From positions 62,001-126,000 of the forward strand of contig NZ_BMOP01000011.1 of the NCBI RefSeq assembly GCF_014647135.1: a stretch of 64,000 nt of DNA. The letters run 5' to 3'. Positions 36,792 through 47,547 of the stretch are shown here, piece by piece; position 1 is the stretch's first letter; the number at the start of each line of letters is the position of its first letter. The translations under genes and the position numbers were made by a program. The DNA is from Shewanella xiamenensis. GTDB taxonomy: Bacteria; Pseudomonadota; Gammaproteobacteria; Enterobacterales; Shewanellaceae. The notes under the pieces are model-generated. The model worked only from the letters and a program-made list of their open reading frames with translations, was not told the DNA's origin and did not search any database.

Positions 36792-37401
36792 GGGCGTTGT
36801 GATTACCAGATAATTGTAAATAGCGCTGATGCAATGCTTGCACCTCTTGTTTTAGCGTTGATATCTCTCCCTGATTATCAATAATGTCATCGGCTCTAGC
36901 GAGTTTTTCACTGCGGCTACACTGGCTCTCAATGATGTTATTTACTTGAGTTGCATCGACATTGTCCCGCTTTACGGTACGGCTTATTTGTAATTCTGGC
37001 GAAATATCCACCACTAAAGTCCGATTGACTAACCTATCTAACCCGTTCTCAAATAGCAAGGGTACAACCATAATTACATAGTCTGAGGTGGCATTTTTGA
37101 CTTGCAAAAGCATTTCTTGGCGGATCATAGGGTGCAGCAGTTGATTTAACCACTGACGCGCTTGTTCATCGCTAAACACTCGCTGCCTAAGTTTTGCGCG
37201 GTCAAGCTCGCCCGAAGCCGTTAAGATTTCTGTCCCAAAATGGTCAATAATGGCGTTTAATCCGTAGGTGCCTGGTGCGACGACTTCTCGGGCAACGACA
37301 TCGGCATCGACTAGGCAAACACCTTCTGCCGCAAACAGATTCGCCACGGTCGTTTTACCACTGCCAATCCCGCCCGTTAAACCGACAACAAATTTGGACA
37401 T
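36784..37401 (-). CDS. coaE: Dephospho-CoA kinase
   Basis: 205-aa P-loop kinase, last step of coenzyme A synthesis. Walker A GLTGGIGSGKTTVA, the DADVVAREVV substrate motif and the later HPMIRQEM and VVPLLFENG motifs are present. It lies between pilD and zapD and overlaps zapD by 8 bp. Confidence 0.96.
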   Translation of the reverse strand: MSKFVVGLTGGIGSGKTTVANLFAAEGVCLVDADVVAREVVAPGTYGLNAIIDHFGTEILTASGELDRAKLRQRVFSDEQARQWLNQLLHPMIRQEMLLQVKNATSDYVIMVVPLLFENGLDRLVNRTLVVDISPELQISRTVKRDNVDATQVNNIIESQCSRSEKLARADDIIDNQGEISTLKQEVQALHQRYLQLSGNHNAHD

Positions 37402-37423
37402 AAAACTCTCTTAAAAGCGATGA

Positions 37424-37500
37424 AGGACGTGCTTATAGGACCTAGAATCTAGAATCTAGAATCTAGAATCTAGAACCTATAAGGCCGAAGCCAGTTCTAT
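37424..37500. repeat. CTAG heptamer composite repeat, copy B
   Basis: Between coaE and pilD. A degenerate leading unit AGGACCT (37437-37443), then four AGAATCT units and one AGAACCT unit (37444-37478), then a small hairpin-like tail (AAGGCCGAAGCC...). Same unit as copy A. Confidence 0.93.
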
Positions 37501-38423
37501 AACGTACTTAAATACCAATCCACAATAGGTTGACCCCATATTAGGGCGATCCAACCTGCGGCGGCAATGTAAGGACCAAAGGGAATCGGATTTGCCAGTT
37601 GATTACGTTTGGTCACGATCAGCGTGATGCCTACGAGGGCACCCACTAAGGATGAAAGTAAAATCACCAGTGGCAACATTTGCCAACCAAGCCAAGCACC
37701 AAATACGGCAAGCAGCTTAAAGTCACCATAGCCCATGCCTTCTTTACCGGTTAACAGCTTAAATAGCCAAAAAATCGACCATAAACTTAAATAGCCTACT
37801 GCGGCACCAATAATCGCATCGGTTGGGTTGGTAAAGGTATGGTTGAGGTTAATGAGTAGTCCTAACCATAGCAGGGGAAGTGTCATCTGGTCGGGAAGCA
37901 GCATTTCATCCAGATCGATTCCGGTGAGCGCAATCAACACAAAAGTGAGTATTGCAGCAAATATAAATTGCCCGCTGGGGCCAAAATGCCAGGCGAGTGT
38001 TGCAACGAGTAACCCTGTTATTAGCTCAATAATCGGATAGCGTGAGGAAATGGGGGCATGACAGGCAGCGCATTTTCCCCTCAACATTAACCAACCTAAA
38101 ATGGGTAAATTATGCCAAGGCTGGATGGCGGTTTTGCATTTAGGGCAGGCAGAACCTGGTACCACTAGATTGTATTTTTCAGGATAGTTATCTATAGGCT
38201 TGTTAAGCTTTTCTAAACCGACTTGTTTGACTACATCTGCATGATATTCCTGCAGATACTGATTACATTCCTGTTGCCATTCGCGCTTCATCATCACCGG
38301 AAAACGATGGATAACCACATTTAAAAAACTGCCAATAGTTGCGGCAAACACAAAACTTAAGCAGATAAAAAGCCATGGTGCTTGGTCAAAAGTGTGACCC
38401 AATAAAGTGAAAAATTCAGTCAT
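37497..38423 (-). CDS. pilD: Type IV prepilin peptidase PilD
   Basis: 308-aa integral membrane aspartyl protease and N-methyltransferase. Cytoplasmic zinc-binding Cys pairs CPKC and CAAC lie in the large N-terminal loop. The catalytic aspartates are in the GIDLDEMLLPD and GMGYGDFKLLA motifs (the GxGD-type signature). It cleaves and methylates prepilins such as PilA and type II pseudopilins. Confidence 0.96.
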   Translation of the reverse strand: MTEFFTLLGHTFDQAPWLFICLSFVFAATIGSFLNVVIHRFPVMMKREWQQECNQYLQEYHADVVKQVGLEKLNKPIDNYPEKYNLVVPGSACPKCKTAIQPWHNLPILGWLMLRGKCAACHAPISSRYPIIELITGLLVATLAWHFGPSGQFIFAAILTFVLIALTGIDLDEMLLPDQMTLPLLWLGLLINLNHTFTNPTDAIIGAAVGYLSLWSIFWLFKLLTGKEGMGYGDFKLLAVFGAWLGWQMLPLVILLSSLVGALVGITLIVTKRNQLANPIPFGPYIAAAGWIALIWGQPIVDWYLSTL

Positions 38424-38465
38424 TATTCTTACTTAATTATATTGTTCAATGTAAAACGGATTTTA

Positions 38466-38577
38466 GGCCTCTAGGACGCTTCGCTGCTCAGGCGTCGCTG
38501 CGCTATTGCTAGAACCTAGAATCCATAAGGGCGTAGCCCGTTTTGCTTTTTCTGGCTGCTGTGCTTTTTGCAACGTT
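38466..38577. repeat. CTAG heptamer composite repeat, copy C
   Basis: Between pilC and pilD. TAGGACGCTTCGCTGC-type hairpin module, heptamer remnants AGAACCT-AGAATCC, then GGGCGTAGCCCG hairpin and GCTTTTTCTGGCTGCTGTGC tail that is also present in copy G. Confidence 0.88.
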
Positions 38578-39849
38578 CTAGCCACCAACCACCTTACCCA
38601 TTTGGAAGATGGGTAAATACATAGCGACAATAAGGCCACCAACAACAGTACCAATGACCACCATCATGATAGGTTCAATTAGGCTGGATAAACCATCGAC
38701 AGCGTCGTCTACTTGCATCTCATAGATAGTTGAAACTTTATTAAGCATATTATCAAGAGAGCCTGATTCTTCGCCAATCATCACCATTTGGATCAGCATA
38801 TCGGGGAACAGCCCTGTGGTTCGCATTGCCACGTTCATTTGCATCCCCGCCATCACTTCTTGGCGGATTTTTAAAATGGCTTTACGGTATACCGCATTGC
38901 CCGATGCCCCTGCGGCTGATTCTAAGCCGTCGATTAAGGGGACACCAGCGGCAAAGGTGGTGGCTAAGGTACGGGCAAAACGCGCCATAGCGCCTTTGTG
39001 TAGAATGGGACCAATAGCTGGAATTTTTAAGATGACTTCGTCAACTCTGTCTCTCACGATTTGCGAGTTCCTATGAGCCCTCACAAATAAAAATACGCCA
39101 GCCACTATGGCACCCAAAAAGATATACCAAGAGGATTGTAGGCCGCGGGAGATATGCAAAACCAATTGGGTAAATGCAGGTAACTCGGCGCCAAAGCCCT
39201 TAAAAATATCTTCAAATTGTGGCACCACAAACAGTAATAATAGTGCTGTTACTAAAATAGCGACTATTACTACTGCTGCCGGATAAAACATGGCTTTTTT
39301 AATCTTAGATTTTAATGCTTCAGATTTTTCACGGTAGGTCGCAATACGATCAAACACTACATCGAGTGAGCCTGAATGTTCACCCGCAGCAACTAAGTCA
39401 ACATAGAGATCATCAAAATAGCGTCGGTGGGGGCGCAAAGCATCAGATAACGGAATACCCGATTGGATCTCCGACAAAATTGTCGCTAACAGTTCACGCA
39501 TTTTTGCTTTTTCATGGCCGCGACCCAGTAATTCAATGGTAGTCACTAATGGCACCCCAGCGGCAAGCATGGTGGCAATTTGCCGAGTCACCATAGCAAT
39601 ATCCATAGGGGTAATTTTGGCATCGCCTAATTTAAATAAGGCGGCCGATTGTTTGCGAACGGTTTTAGGATTTACCCCTTGAGATTTTAACTTGCTACGA
39701 ACCTCAGCAGCAGAGGCCCCCCTCAGTTCGCCACTGGTTTTTTGGCCGTCGCGGTTAACACCTTTCCATTCAAAGGTATAAATTTTAGGTTGGCTTTTTT
39801 GCTCAATCTTTTTTGGGCGAGGCTTTTTTACTGTGGTTGCCGTAGCCAT
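38578..39849 (-). CDS. pilC: Type IV pilus inner-membrane platform protein PilC
   Basis: 423-aa protein of the T2SSF/PilC family: two homologous ~125-residue cytoplasmic domains, each followed by hydrophobic helices, and a final helix ending in GGLIVAMYLPIFQMGKVVGG. It forms the platform on which the PilB ATPase acts. Length is slightly above the family average owing to a basic, proline-rich N-terminal stretch. pilB-pilC-pilD order is canonical. Confidence 0.96.
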   Translation of the reverse strand: MATATTVKKPRPKKIEQKSQPKIYTFEWKGVNRDGQKTSGELRGASAAEVRSKLKSQGVNPKTVRKQSAALFKLGDAKITPMDIAMVTRQIATMLAAGVPLVTTIELLGRGHEKAKMRELLATILSEIQSGIPLSDALRPHRRYFDDLYVDLVAAGEHSGSLDVVFDRIATYREKSEALKSKIKKAMFYPAAVVIVAILVTALLLLFVVPQFEDIFKGFGAELPAFTQLVLHISRGLQSSWYIFLGAIVAGVFLFVRAHRNSQIVRDRVDEVILKIPAIGPILHKGAMARFARTLATTFAAGVPLIDGLESAAGASGNAVYRKAILKIRQEVMAGMQMNVAMRTTGLFPDMLIQMVMIGEESGSLDNMLNKVSTIYEMQVDDAVDGLSSLIEPIMMVVIGTVVGGLIVAMYLPIFQMGKVVGG

Positions 39850-39879
39850 AAATTATCCCTGTTGGTTGTAAAGCTAAGA

Positions 39880-39968
39880 AGGACGTTGCTGCACAACTGT
39901 TAGAACGCTCACATGCTCGCTCTAGCATCTAGAGCCTAGCTCCTAGAAGGGCGCAGTCCGTCCCGCTA
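39880..39968. repeat. CTAG heptamer composite repeat, copy D
   Basis: Between pilC and pilB. GGACGTTGCTGCACAAC hairpin module, CTAGCATCTAGAGCCTAG core and AAGGGCGCAGTCCG tail. Most diverged of the set, but colinear with copy F. Confidence 0.85.
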
Positions 39969-41678
39969 TTAAAAACTGGTTACCCGATTCACTTCGGCAA
40001 TACTGGTTACACCTTGGAGCACTTTTAGTAGCCCAGATTGCCGCAGGTCGCGCATCCCTTGGGCCTTGGCTTGAGCAGCAATTTGCAATGAATTGCCCCC
40101 TTCCATAATAGTACGGGCAATTTCATCTGACATCTTCATCACTTCGTAAATACCTACCCGTCCTTTATAGCCACCAGAACAATGCTCACAACCCACGGGT
40201 TTATAGGTGATAAACCCTTGGGCGATTTGTGCATCAGTAAAGCCTAAACGTTGTAGCTCATGTTCAGGTATCTGTTCGGGTTGTTTGCATTCTGGGCAAA
40301 GTCGCCGTGCAAGTCGCTGAGCAATAATTAAATTGACTGAGCTGGCGATATTATAGCCGGGGACGCCCATATTAATTAAACGGGTGAGTGTTTCTGCCGC
40401 CGAGTTAGTATGCAGGGTTGATAGTACTAAGTGGCCAGTTTGCGCGGCTTTAATGGCAATTTCGGCGGTTTCAAGGTCACGGATTTCCCCGACCATCACC
40501 ACATCGGGGTCTTGTCGCAAAAAGGAGCGTAGTGCTGAGGCGAAGGTTAAACCCGCTTTTAAATTAATATGGACTTGGTTTACCCCCTCAAGGTTAATTT
40601 CCACCGGATCTTCGGCGGTGGAAATATTACGCTCGGCGGTATTGAGGATATTTAAGCCTGTGTAGAGCGAAACGGTTTTACCCGAACCCGTTGGGCCTGT
40701 CACTAATATCATGCCTTGGGGTTTGGCTAGCATCTCAAGGTAGAGCTTTTCTTGATCCGGCTCGTAACCCAGTTTTTCGATGCCGAGCTGTGCGGAGGAG
40801 GAATCCAATATCCGCATTACAATTTTTTCGCCCCACAGGGTCGGCAGGGTGCTTACCCGAAAGTCAATCGACTTAGTGCGGGATAGCTTCATTTTAATCC
40901 GGCCATCTTGGGGGACGCGGCGCTCGGCAATATCCAGCTTTGACATTACCTTTAAGCGCGCCGAGAGTCGCCCTGCTAAACTAATGGGGGGTTCTGAGAC
41001 CTCATGCAAAATACCATCAATACGAAAACGGATACGATAGCGTTTTTCATAGGGCTCAAAATGTAAGTCAGAGGCGCCTTTACGAATGGCGTCAGTTAAT
41101 ATCTTGTTGATATAAATAACAATAGGGGCATCATCACTGGCTTCGCCTGCGTTTTCTTCTTGGCGCTTATCGGTATCGGTAATCTCGATACCGGCAAGTG
41201 CTGCTTCATCCATGCCGCTTAAATCAAGGCCAGTAATATCTTCTTCTAATATCTTTTCAAGGGCTTTAGCGAGCTTATCCTCTTCCACCAAAATCGCTTC
41301 GGCATGTAGGCCTGCACTAAATTGGAATTCCTCAAGGGCGGCAATATTGGTGGGATCGGAGGTGGCGATATATAGGCGATTACCGCGTTTAAATAGCGGT
41401 AAGCAGCGATGCTTTTCAATCAGTTTTTTGTTAAGAAATTCTTCTGGAATGGCACTAATATCAAATTCGGCTAAATCCAGCAGCGGGGTGCCATATTCCT
41501 CATAGCAAAGCTCGGCAATGCTGCGAGCCGACACTAGCTTAGTCTGCACTAAGGTAGTGACCAAGGTTTGTTTATTTTGGCGGGATTTGGTGATGGCACT
41601 TGCCATCTGCTCTTCATTAAGCAGACCTTTACGGATGAAAAGGGTGGATAATCCCAGGTGAAGGCCAGCGGATGGCAT
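39969..41678 (-). CDS. pilB: Type IV pilus assembly ATPase PilB
   Basis: 569-aa GspE/PilB-type ATPase. N-terminal MshEN-like domain, then a zinc-free N2 domain, Walker [13 protein letters not shown], the Asp-box and Walker B ([15 protein letters not shown]), His-box LSTLHTNSA and the C-terminal tetracysteine (CPECKQ...CEHCSGG). It powers pilus extension. The divergent neighbour is an O-antigen-ligase-like gene. Start at 41678. Confidence 0.96.
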   Translation of the reverse strand: MPSAGLHLGLSTLFIRKGLLNEEQMASAITKSRQNKQTLVTTLVQTKLVSARSIAELCYEEYGTPLLDLAEFDISAIPEEFLNKKLIEKHRCLPLFKRGNRLYIATSDPTNIAALEEFQFSAGLHAEAILVEEDKLAKALEKILEEDITGLDLSGMDEAALAGIEITDTDKRQEENAGEASDDAPIVIYINKILTDAIRKGASDLHFEPYEKRYRIRFRIDGILHEVSEPPISLAGRLSARLKVMSKLDIAERRVPQDGRIKMKLSRTKSIDFRVSTLPTLWGEKIVMRILDSSSAQLGIEKLGYEPDQEKLYLEMLAKPQGMILVTGPTGSGKTVSLYTGLNILNTAERNISTAEDPVEINLEGVNQVHINLKAGLTFASALRSFLRQDPDVVMVGEIRDLETAEIAIKAAQTGHLVLSTLHTNSAAETLTRLINMGVPGYNIASSVNLIIAQRLARRLCPECKQPEQIPEHELQRLGFTDAQIAQGFITYKPVGCEHCSGGYKGRVGIYEVMKMSDEIARTIMEGGNSLQIAAQAKAQGMRDLRQSGLLKVLQGVTSIAEVNRVTSF

Positions 41679-41994
41679 GAAAAACTCCTATCTCCATTAG
41701 TTTTTCCATCATAGCGGCAAAAAGGTTATTTGTCATATATAAAAAAGCTCAATTAATCACAAAAAAATGAGTATCATCATAAGGATGCGAATTTATATAC
41801 CGCTTGCAAAAGTAGCAATGTTTTACCATAAACTGTACTGTGGATTAATGGTCGATAAATAACAATGCCTTATCTTCAAGTCGCTTAGATTTACTTGACT
41901 AGAACGCGCAAATAATCGGTCATTTGGCGATAAAATCTAACGCTCACCATCGGGGACAAATCTATGATGGTATGCCCAATTAAGGATACAAATA
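41679..41994. other. Divergent promoter region between pilB and the ligase gene
   Basis: 316 bp, A+T-rich, no gene. It must contain the outward promoters of pilB and the ligase gene; I could not assign specific boxes. The ligase ribosome-binding site AAGGA is near 41983. Confidence 0.5.
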
Positions 41995-43422
41995 TTGAAA
42001 TCAATCCCGATTGTTAGCCGGATTATCCTGCTCACTTTCTTCGCGCTATTTTTTCTTGGCTCGGTATTATCTGGTTATATCACTGGATATCTGGGGGTGG
42101 ATAACGCTTACGATCTTAAGCGAATACTGGTTGTCCTATTTATCGTGTGTTCAGCGGTTGGCCTTTTGTGGCGACCGAGTATCCCAATAATCGTCACATC
42201 GCCTTTTACACTGTGGGTGGTGGCAAGTCTATTTATACTCGGTTTGTTATCAACCTGTTTTAGCCAACATCCATTTTGGTCATTCGTTGAATTAGCCAAT
42301 TTTTTATTATTGCTCTGTTTGTTTTACGTCATTGGTGTATTGATTGCGGATATAGGCAGAACTGCTGCGCTGCAATATTTTTTTGGATTTGCATTATTTT
42401 TCTCAATTTGTATTGCAGTTAAGTTTTTTTTGCTGCTGCTATTTCATGCCCTTGATGACAATCGGCCCGATGTGCATTCTTTAGTGGCAGGCTTTATGAA
42501 TGTAAGGTTTTTCAATCAATTGCAAGTTATGCTGCTGCCGCTGTTGTGTTTATCTTTTTATATCGAACCACTTAAAAAATATAAACGGGCAGCCATGGTG
42601 ACCTTTAGTGTGTTGTGGTTAATCCTGCTGCAATCGGAGGCTCGCGGCGCAGTATTAGCGCTGGTAGTGGCGGCTGTTGTGGTATATCGCTTTTTATCTA
42701 CCGATCTGCGTAAAGGGTTTATTCGCCCTATTTTAAAGGCGGTGGCTTTCGGCACGCTTTTATGGCTGGTGCTGATTATTATTATTCCACTGTTTATTTT
42801 TGATAGCCCAATTTGGCAATTAAGAACCAATAGCTCTGGCCGGATTGATATGTGGATTTATATTTTGCATGCGATCCCTGAACGTATTGGCTTAGGTTAC
42901 GGGCCAATGAGTTTTGCTTGGGCAGAGGCAAGACCTTTACCTAATGCTCACCCGCATAATGCCCTACTACAGTTTTTATATGAGTTTGGTGTGGTTGCGT
43001 TTATTTTACTGGTAAGTTGGTCGCTGATAACATTATGGTCAATATTAAAAAGACTTAAATTATTAGGGGCAAAGTCGAGTGAGCATTTGGCTAAAAACTC
43101 ACAAAGTAGCCTCGATATAGGCTCACATATAGGCATAGAGAAGGACACTACCGATATAGTGTTGGCATTTGCTCTGTGCGCAATATGGATTTATGCCATG
43201 TTTGATGGGGTGATAGTAATGCCATTATCCCAAGCATTATTAATGGTATTATTGGCACTTAATTGCCGCCAATATCAACCGCGAGTGATAGCACTATCTT
43301 GGAAAGTGGGATTAATTGCAGCAGTGATAACCTGTGCTGCACTGTTAATCGCGAGCCTTGGTGATACCGCACTAAATCAGCAACTTTATCCAAGATTATG
43401 GTTAACCGGGATTATTAATTGA
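41995..43422 (+). CDS. O-antigen ligase-like membrane protein, likely pilin O-glycosyltransferase
   Basis: 475-aa protein with about ten or more hydrophobic segments and the Wzy_C/PglL-type ligase landmarks: a QSEARG motif (Arg ~215) and the periplasmic PHNALLQ loop near residue 320. TTG start with AAGGA eight bases upstream. It faces pilA tail-to-tail across a shared terminator. In Pseudomonas the pilin-specific ligase TfpO sits by pilA in the same way, so pilin glycosylation is the favoured role (inference); lipid-A-linked O-antigen ligation is an alternative. Confidence 0.78.
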   Translation: MKSIPIVSRIILLTFFALFFLGSVLSGYITGYLGVDNAYDLKRILVVLFIVCSAVGLLWRPSIPIIVTSPFTLWVVASLFILGLLSTCFSQHPFWSFVELANFLLLLCLFYVIGVLIADIGRTAALQYFFGFALFFSICIAVKFFLLLLFHALDDNRPDVHSLVAGFMNVRFFNQLQVMLLPLLCLSFYIEPLKKYKRAAMVTFSVLWLILLQSEARGAVLALVVAAVVVYRFLSTDLRKGFIRPILKAVAFGTLLWLVLIIIIPLFIFDSPIWQLRTNSSGRIDMWIYILHAIPERIGLGYGPMSFAWAEARPLPNAHPHNALLQFLYEFGVVAFILLVSWSLITLWSILKRLKLLGAKSSEHLAKNSQSSLDIGSHIGIEKDTTDIVLAFALCAIWIYAMFDGVIVMPLSQALLMVLLALNCRQYQPRVIALSWKVGLIAAVITCAALLIASLGDTALNQQLYPRLWLTGIIN

Positions 43423-43443
43423 TATAAATTTGATAAAAATAAA

Positions 43444-43463
43444 AAAGCCCCAAAAGGGGCTTT
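43444..43463. terminator. Bidirectional terminator between the ligase and pilA
   Basis: 8-bp stem AAAGCCCC/GGGGCTTT with AAAA loop, between convergent genes. Confidence 0.9.
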
Positions 43464-43487
43464 AGGTTTTAGGTATTAACTAATGTA

Positions 43488-43919
43488 TTAGCTACCAGCT
43501 TTGATGCCTGCGCCATTTTCACACAACTCTTTATCACCAGTAGCGGTAGCAGTAGTAGCAGATGCTGCATAAGTAATTGAACCATCTGCCTCGACGGTAC
43601 CTGTGAGAGTACATTTGTTGCCCACGTAGGTAATTACTAATTCAGAACCTTGTACTGGAGTTTCTGGTTCAGCTGTTGCTCCCATAGTTGCAATATTTTT
43701 CTTAACAGTATCACACGCAATACCTGAAGTTACACAGGCTGATGCGGTAGAGGCTACACTGCCAACTGCTTTCATAGCGGCACCACCATCAGAAGTCGTG
43801 ATGTAGTCTTTATAAGCTGGCAATGCCACTGCAGCCAAAATACCGATAATGGCTACTACAATCATTAATTCGATCAAGGTAAAACCCTGAGCTTGCTTGT
43901 TCATCTTGATACCTTTCAT
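43488..43919 (-). CDS. pilA: Type IV major pilin PilA
   Basis: 143-aa prepilin. Leader [12 protein letters not shown], cleaved by PilD before Phe, then [24 protein letters not shown], the N-terminal helix with the Glu5 equivalent. Two Cys pairs are in the globular part (one at [11 protein letters not shown], one at KCTLTG and ELCEN), the second giving the C-terminal disulfide loop. The ATG at 43919 has GGAG seven bases upstream; the next ATG (MNKQAQG) is also possible. The chain ends in Ser (GIKAGS), of interest for TfpO-type modification. Confidence 0.93.
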   Translation of the reverse strand: MKGIKMNKQAQGFTLIELMIVVAIIGILAAVALPAYKDYITTSDGGAAMKAVGSVASTASACVTSGIACDTVKKNIATMGATAEPETPVQGSELVITYVGNKCTLTGTVEADGSITYAASATTATATGDKELCENGAGIKAGS

Positions 43920-44305
43920 TTTTTGCTCCAAATATAATGCAAATTGTTGTTTATCGATTGTGTTCGTTTCGGCTGCTTATCTTGATTGCTTGCAATGAAT
44001 TGCTGGTTTTTTGGCTAGCGACAATTCACTTTGAGCTAATTTTGATAAGGAAGGCCGAAACGGCCATCTCGCCTAGGTAAAAGTTAGTACAAAGTTAAGT
44101 AAAATGAAACAACTTTTACGCATAAAGTATTAATTAAATGATTATTTTGTCTAAAAACTTGACGCTAAAACGTATTGCGTTCTAACAAATGTTTGACAAT
44201 GTTAGTTAAGTTGACGCATTTAAAACAACGTCAAAACATCGGCGCGCACTATACCTGTGTTTTGTTGGGTTATTTAGTGGGTTTATGCTGTAAAGGTTGG
44301 GAAGC
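43920..44305. other. pilA upstream region
   Basis: Non-coding. Contains a perfect GGCCG-AAA-CGGCC hairpin (44053-44065) and A+T-rich sequence with several TTGAC(G/A) boxes around 44160-44250. I looked for a sigma-54 (-24/-12) promoter in front of pilA and saw no convincing one. Confidence 0.5.
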
Positions 44306-44522
44306 TCGAATCTAGGACGTTGCTGCGCAACTGCTAGGACGCTGGCAAGCTCGTTCTAGAATCTAGAGCTGAAATGCATAAAGCTGGATCCCCGCGTCGA
44401 TAACTGCTCCTGCGTTATTCTACCTCCTGCATCCATGCAGTCGTTCGCGAGGATGACGGCTTATGGGCTGCTACTAGAATCTAGTACCTAGAATCTATAA
44501 GGGCGCAGCCCGCTCTACTTTT
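44306..44522. repeat. CTAG heptamer composite repeat, copy E, with an inserted element
   Basis: Starts with CTAGGACGTTGCTGCGCAAC and CTAGGACGCTGGCAAGC, as in copy F, then CTAGAATCTAGAG. About 100 bp of different sequence follows (44370-44470), with a CTGCAT-CC-ATGCAG hairpin at 44427-44440, and then heptamers CTAGAATCTAGTACCTAGAAT and GGGCGCAGCCCG. It appears to be a copy of the family split by a second small repeat. Confidence 0.82.
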
Positions 44523-45464
<942 letters not shown>

Positions 45465-45653
45465 TTAGGGCTAAGATTACCACCTCGTGCGGGTGATAAA
45501 AAGTCACACGGATTTGGCCGAGTAATATTATCGTGCCGAAAAATAGCGATTTTGTTTGCGGCAGGTTATTTCTGGCTTGTCATTGAATTGCATATATTCA
45601 GTCACTTAATGCTGTTAGAGTAGTGCAGTTATTGCGGTATTTAAGGGGGAAAT

Positions 45654-46199
45654 ATGGGCTTTGATGCCGGATGGTTTACCTCGGCGCGGCGCTGTGAATC
45701 ACCACATTTTAACCGTCGGCCCTTTGGAGAGATCAGCCTGTTGGTGATCCACAATATTAGTTTGCCCGCGGGATGCTTTGGGCTGCCTTATATTGATCAA
45801 TTATTTCAAGGGTGTTTAGATACCAGTGCCGATGAAAGTTTCGCCGATTTAGCTGGGCTGGAGGTGTCGGCTCATTTTTTAATTCGCCGGGATGGCGAAT
45901 GTGTGCAGTATGTGAGTTGTGAAGATAGAGCTTGGCACGCGGGTGTATCCCGTTATGGCGAAAGGGAAAATTGTAATGATTTCTCTATTGGTATTGAACT
46001 TGAAGGTACGGATACTGAACCCTATACTGCCGCCCAATATCAGCAACTTACCGCATTGACCCAAGCTTTATTGGCACAATATCCTGCGTTAACCGCAGAG
46101 CGGATTGTGGGACATTGCGATATTGCGCCAATGCGGAAGACTGACCCAGGCCCAAGCTTTGACTGGCAAAGATATTTAGCGGCGCTGCGCGACTTTTAG
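45654..46199 (+). CDS. ampD: 1,6-anhydro-N-acetylmuramyl-L-alanine amidase AmpD
   Basis: 181-aa cytoplasmic zinc amidase recycling anhydro-muropeptides and thereby controlling AmpC-type beta-lactamase induction. Zinc ligands are in LLVIHNISLP, and in VGHCDIAPMRKTDPGPSFDW (His and Asp). The family length is about 180. A GGGGGA precedes the ATG. Divergent from nadC. Confidence 0.95.
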   Translation: MGFDAGWFTSARRCESPHFNRRPFGEISLLVIHNISLPAGCFGLPYIDQLFQGCLDTSADESFADLAGLEVSAHFLIRRDGECVQYVSCEDRAWHAGVSRYGERENCNDFSIGIELEGTDTEPYTAAQYQQLTALTQALLAQYPALTAERIVGHCDIAPMRKTDPGPSFDWQRYLAALRDF

Positions 46200-46200
46200 T

Positions 46201-46328
46201 ATCTAGGACGTTGCTGCGCAACTGCTAGGACGCTCGCAAGCTCGCTCTAGAATCTAGAGCCTAGAACCTAGGGCCTAGAAGGGCGAAGCCCGCGCTGCTT
46301 TTTCTAGTCCGTCCTGCTTTTTTACAAG
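46201..46328. repeat. CTAG heptamer composite repeat, copy F
   Basis: Fills the ampD-ampE gap. Ordered modules: CTAGGACGTTGCTGCGCAAC, CTAGGACGCTCGCAAGCTCG, CTAGAATCTAGAGCCTAG, CTAGGGCCTAG, GGGCGAAGCCCG hairpin and a CTTTTTCTAG tail. This is the cleanest full-length copy. Confidence 0.9.
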
Positions 46329-46339
46329 GAGTACTATCG

Positions 46340-47191
46340 ATGGCATTATTTTCATTACTGGTCGCCATTCTTGTGGAGCGACTAAAGTTTCTTCCCGCCT
46401 CTTGGCAGTGTGATCGTGTACTGCAATCTTACCAATCCAGCTTTTTTGGCGATAAAGCGTCGCTTAATAACACTAATATGTTGCTGGCTTTGATATTGCC
46501 CGCGGGTGTGGTTTATCTGTTGGGTTGGATTGCGTCGGGTATGTTTTGGGGAGTATTAAGTCTCGCGCTATGGGTGCTGGTGGCGATTATTTGTTTTAAT
46601 CATCAAAAACAGCGTGATACTTTTAAAAAATATATGCAGGCGGCGTGTCGTTCCGATGTGCAGGCCTGTTATCACTATGCCGCTGAATTAGATTGTAGTG
46701 AGTGTTTGGAGGCGGTTTCGGAAAAAGATTTAGGTGCCAAGGTCGGGCAGAGTGTTGCTTGGATTAACTATCGTTACTACGGTGCAGTGGCATTATGCCT
46801 TATTTTTCTTGGACCTGTGGGGGCAGTGTTATATTGCACTGCGCGCTTTTATGCGGAGGAAAATATACGTAAGTCACTTAATTTACCGCTGATTGAAGAT
46901 ATTATGTTTGCGTTTGATTGGCTCCCAAGCCGAGTGTTTTCCTTTGGCTATGCGCTCAGTGGTCAGTTTAGTGAAGGGCTCGCGGCGTGGCGCAATAATG
47001 CGTTAAATATCAATGCCAGTGCTAGGCAAGTGGTCACTGAAACTGCACTCGCTGCCCAGCCTTTGCCCGAGGTGTCTAGCGCGCCTGTTTGTGTGCAGTC
47101 GACCTTAGCATTGTTAGTATTAAGCAAACGCAACTTTACGCTGATGGTTGCTGTGTTATCACTGCTGACTATTTTTGGGTTGGTGAGTTAA
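46340..47191 (+). CDS. ampE: AmpE family inner-membrane protein
   Basis: 283-aa protein with hydrophobic segments near both ends and in the middle (about 50-85, 148-170, 258-283). Begins MALFSLLVAILVERLKFLP, the AmpE start, and follows ampD as in E. coli. Its role as a sensor or transport-linked modulator with AmpD is not well established. ACAAGGAG is a good ribosome-binding site. Confidence 0.9.
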   Translation: MALFSLLVAILVERLKFLPASWQCDRVLQSYQSSFFGDKASLNNTNMLLALILPAGVVYLLGWIASGMFWGVLSLALWVLVAIICFNHQKQRDTFKKYMQAACRSDVQACYHYAAELDCSECLEAVSEKDLGAKVGQSVAWINYRYYGAVALCLIFLGPVGAVLYCTARFYAEENIRKSLNLPLIEDIMFAFDWLPSRVFSFGYALSGQFSEGLAAWRNNALNINASARQVVTETALAAQPLPEVSSAPVCVQSTLALLVLSKRNFTLMVAVLSLLTIFGLVS

Positions 47192-47405
47192 TAAGAAGGA
47201 CGCTGCGCGGCTTCTAGAACCTAGGGTGCTTCGCTGCTAGGACGCAGCAAAAAGCGCTGCTCTAGGACGCCACTTCGTGGCTCTAGAATCTAGAGCCTAG
47301 AACCTAAAATCTAGAATCTATAAGGGCGCAGCCCGTTTTGCTTTTTCTAGCAGCTGCGCTTTTTGCAGCGCTCCAGAACCTAGCCGCTAGCACTTGCTCT
47401 CGTTG
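47192..47405. repeat. CTAG heptamer composite repeat, copy G (longest)
   Basis: Fills most of the ampE-pdhR gap. Several GGACGC...GCGTCC-like and CTGCGC/GCGCTGC hairpin modules separated by CTAG heptamers (CTAGAATCTAGAGCCTAG, CTAAAATCTAGAATC), then GGGCGCAGCCCG and the same GCTTTTTCTAGCAGCTGCGC tail as copy C. Confidence 0.9.
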
Positions 47406-47547
47406 TGGTTTAATGGTCTGACCCCATGATGAGTTTTTTAGGCTATGCTCTCTCATCGTGAGCGGTTTTGAGTGAGATCACCTTTTAAGGTTGATTTTCA
47501 ATCTGGACATCAAAAGTGTGATTTGATAAAGTGCGCTCACTCATAAA

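Noticed and set aside
43920..44305. Sigma-54 promoter in front of pilA
   Set aside because: No sequence close to TGGCAC-N5-TTGC with correct spacing was found by eye.
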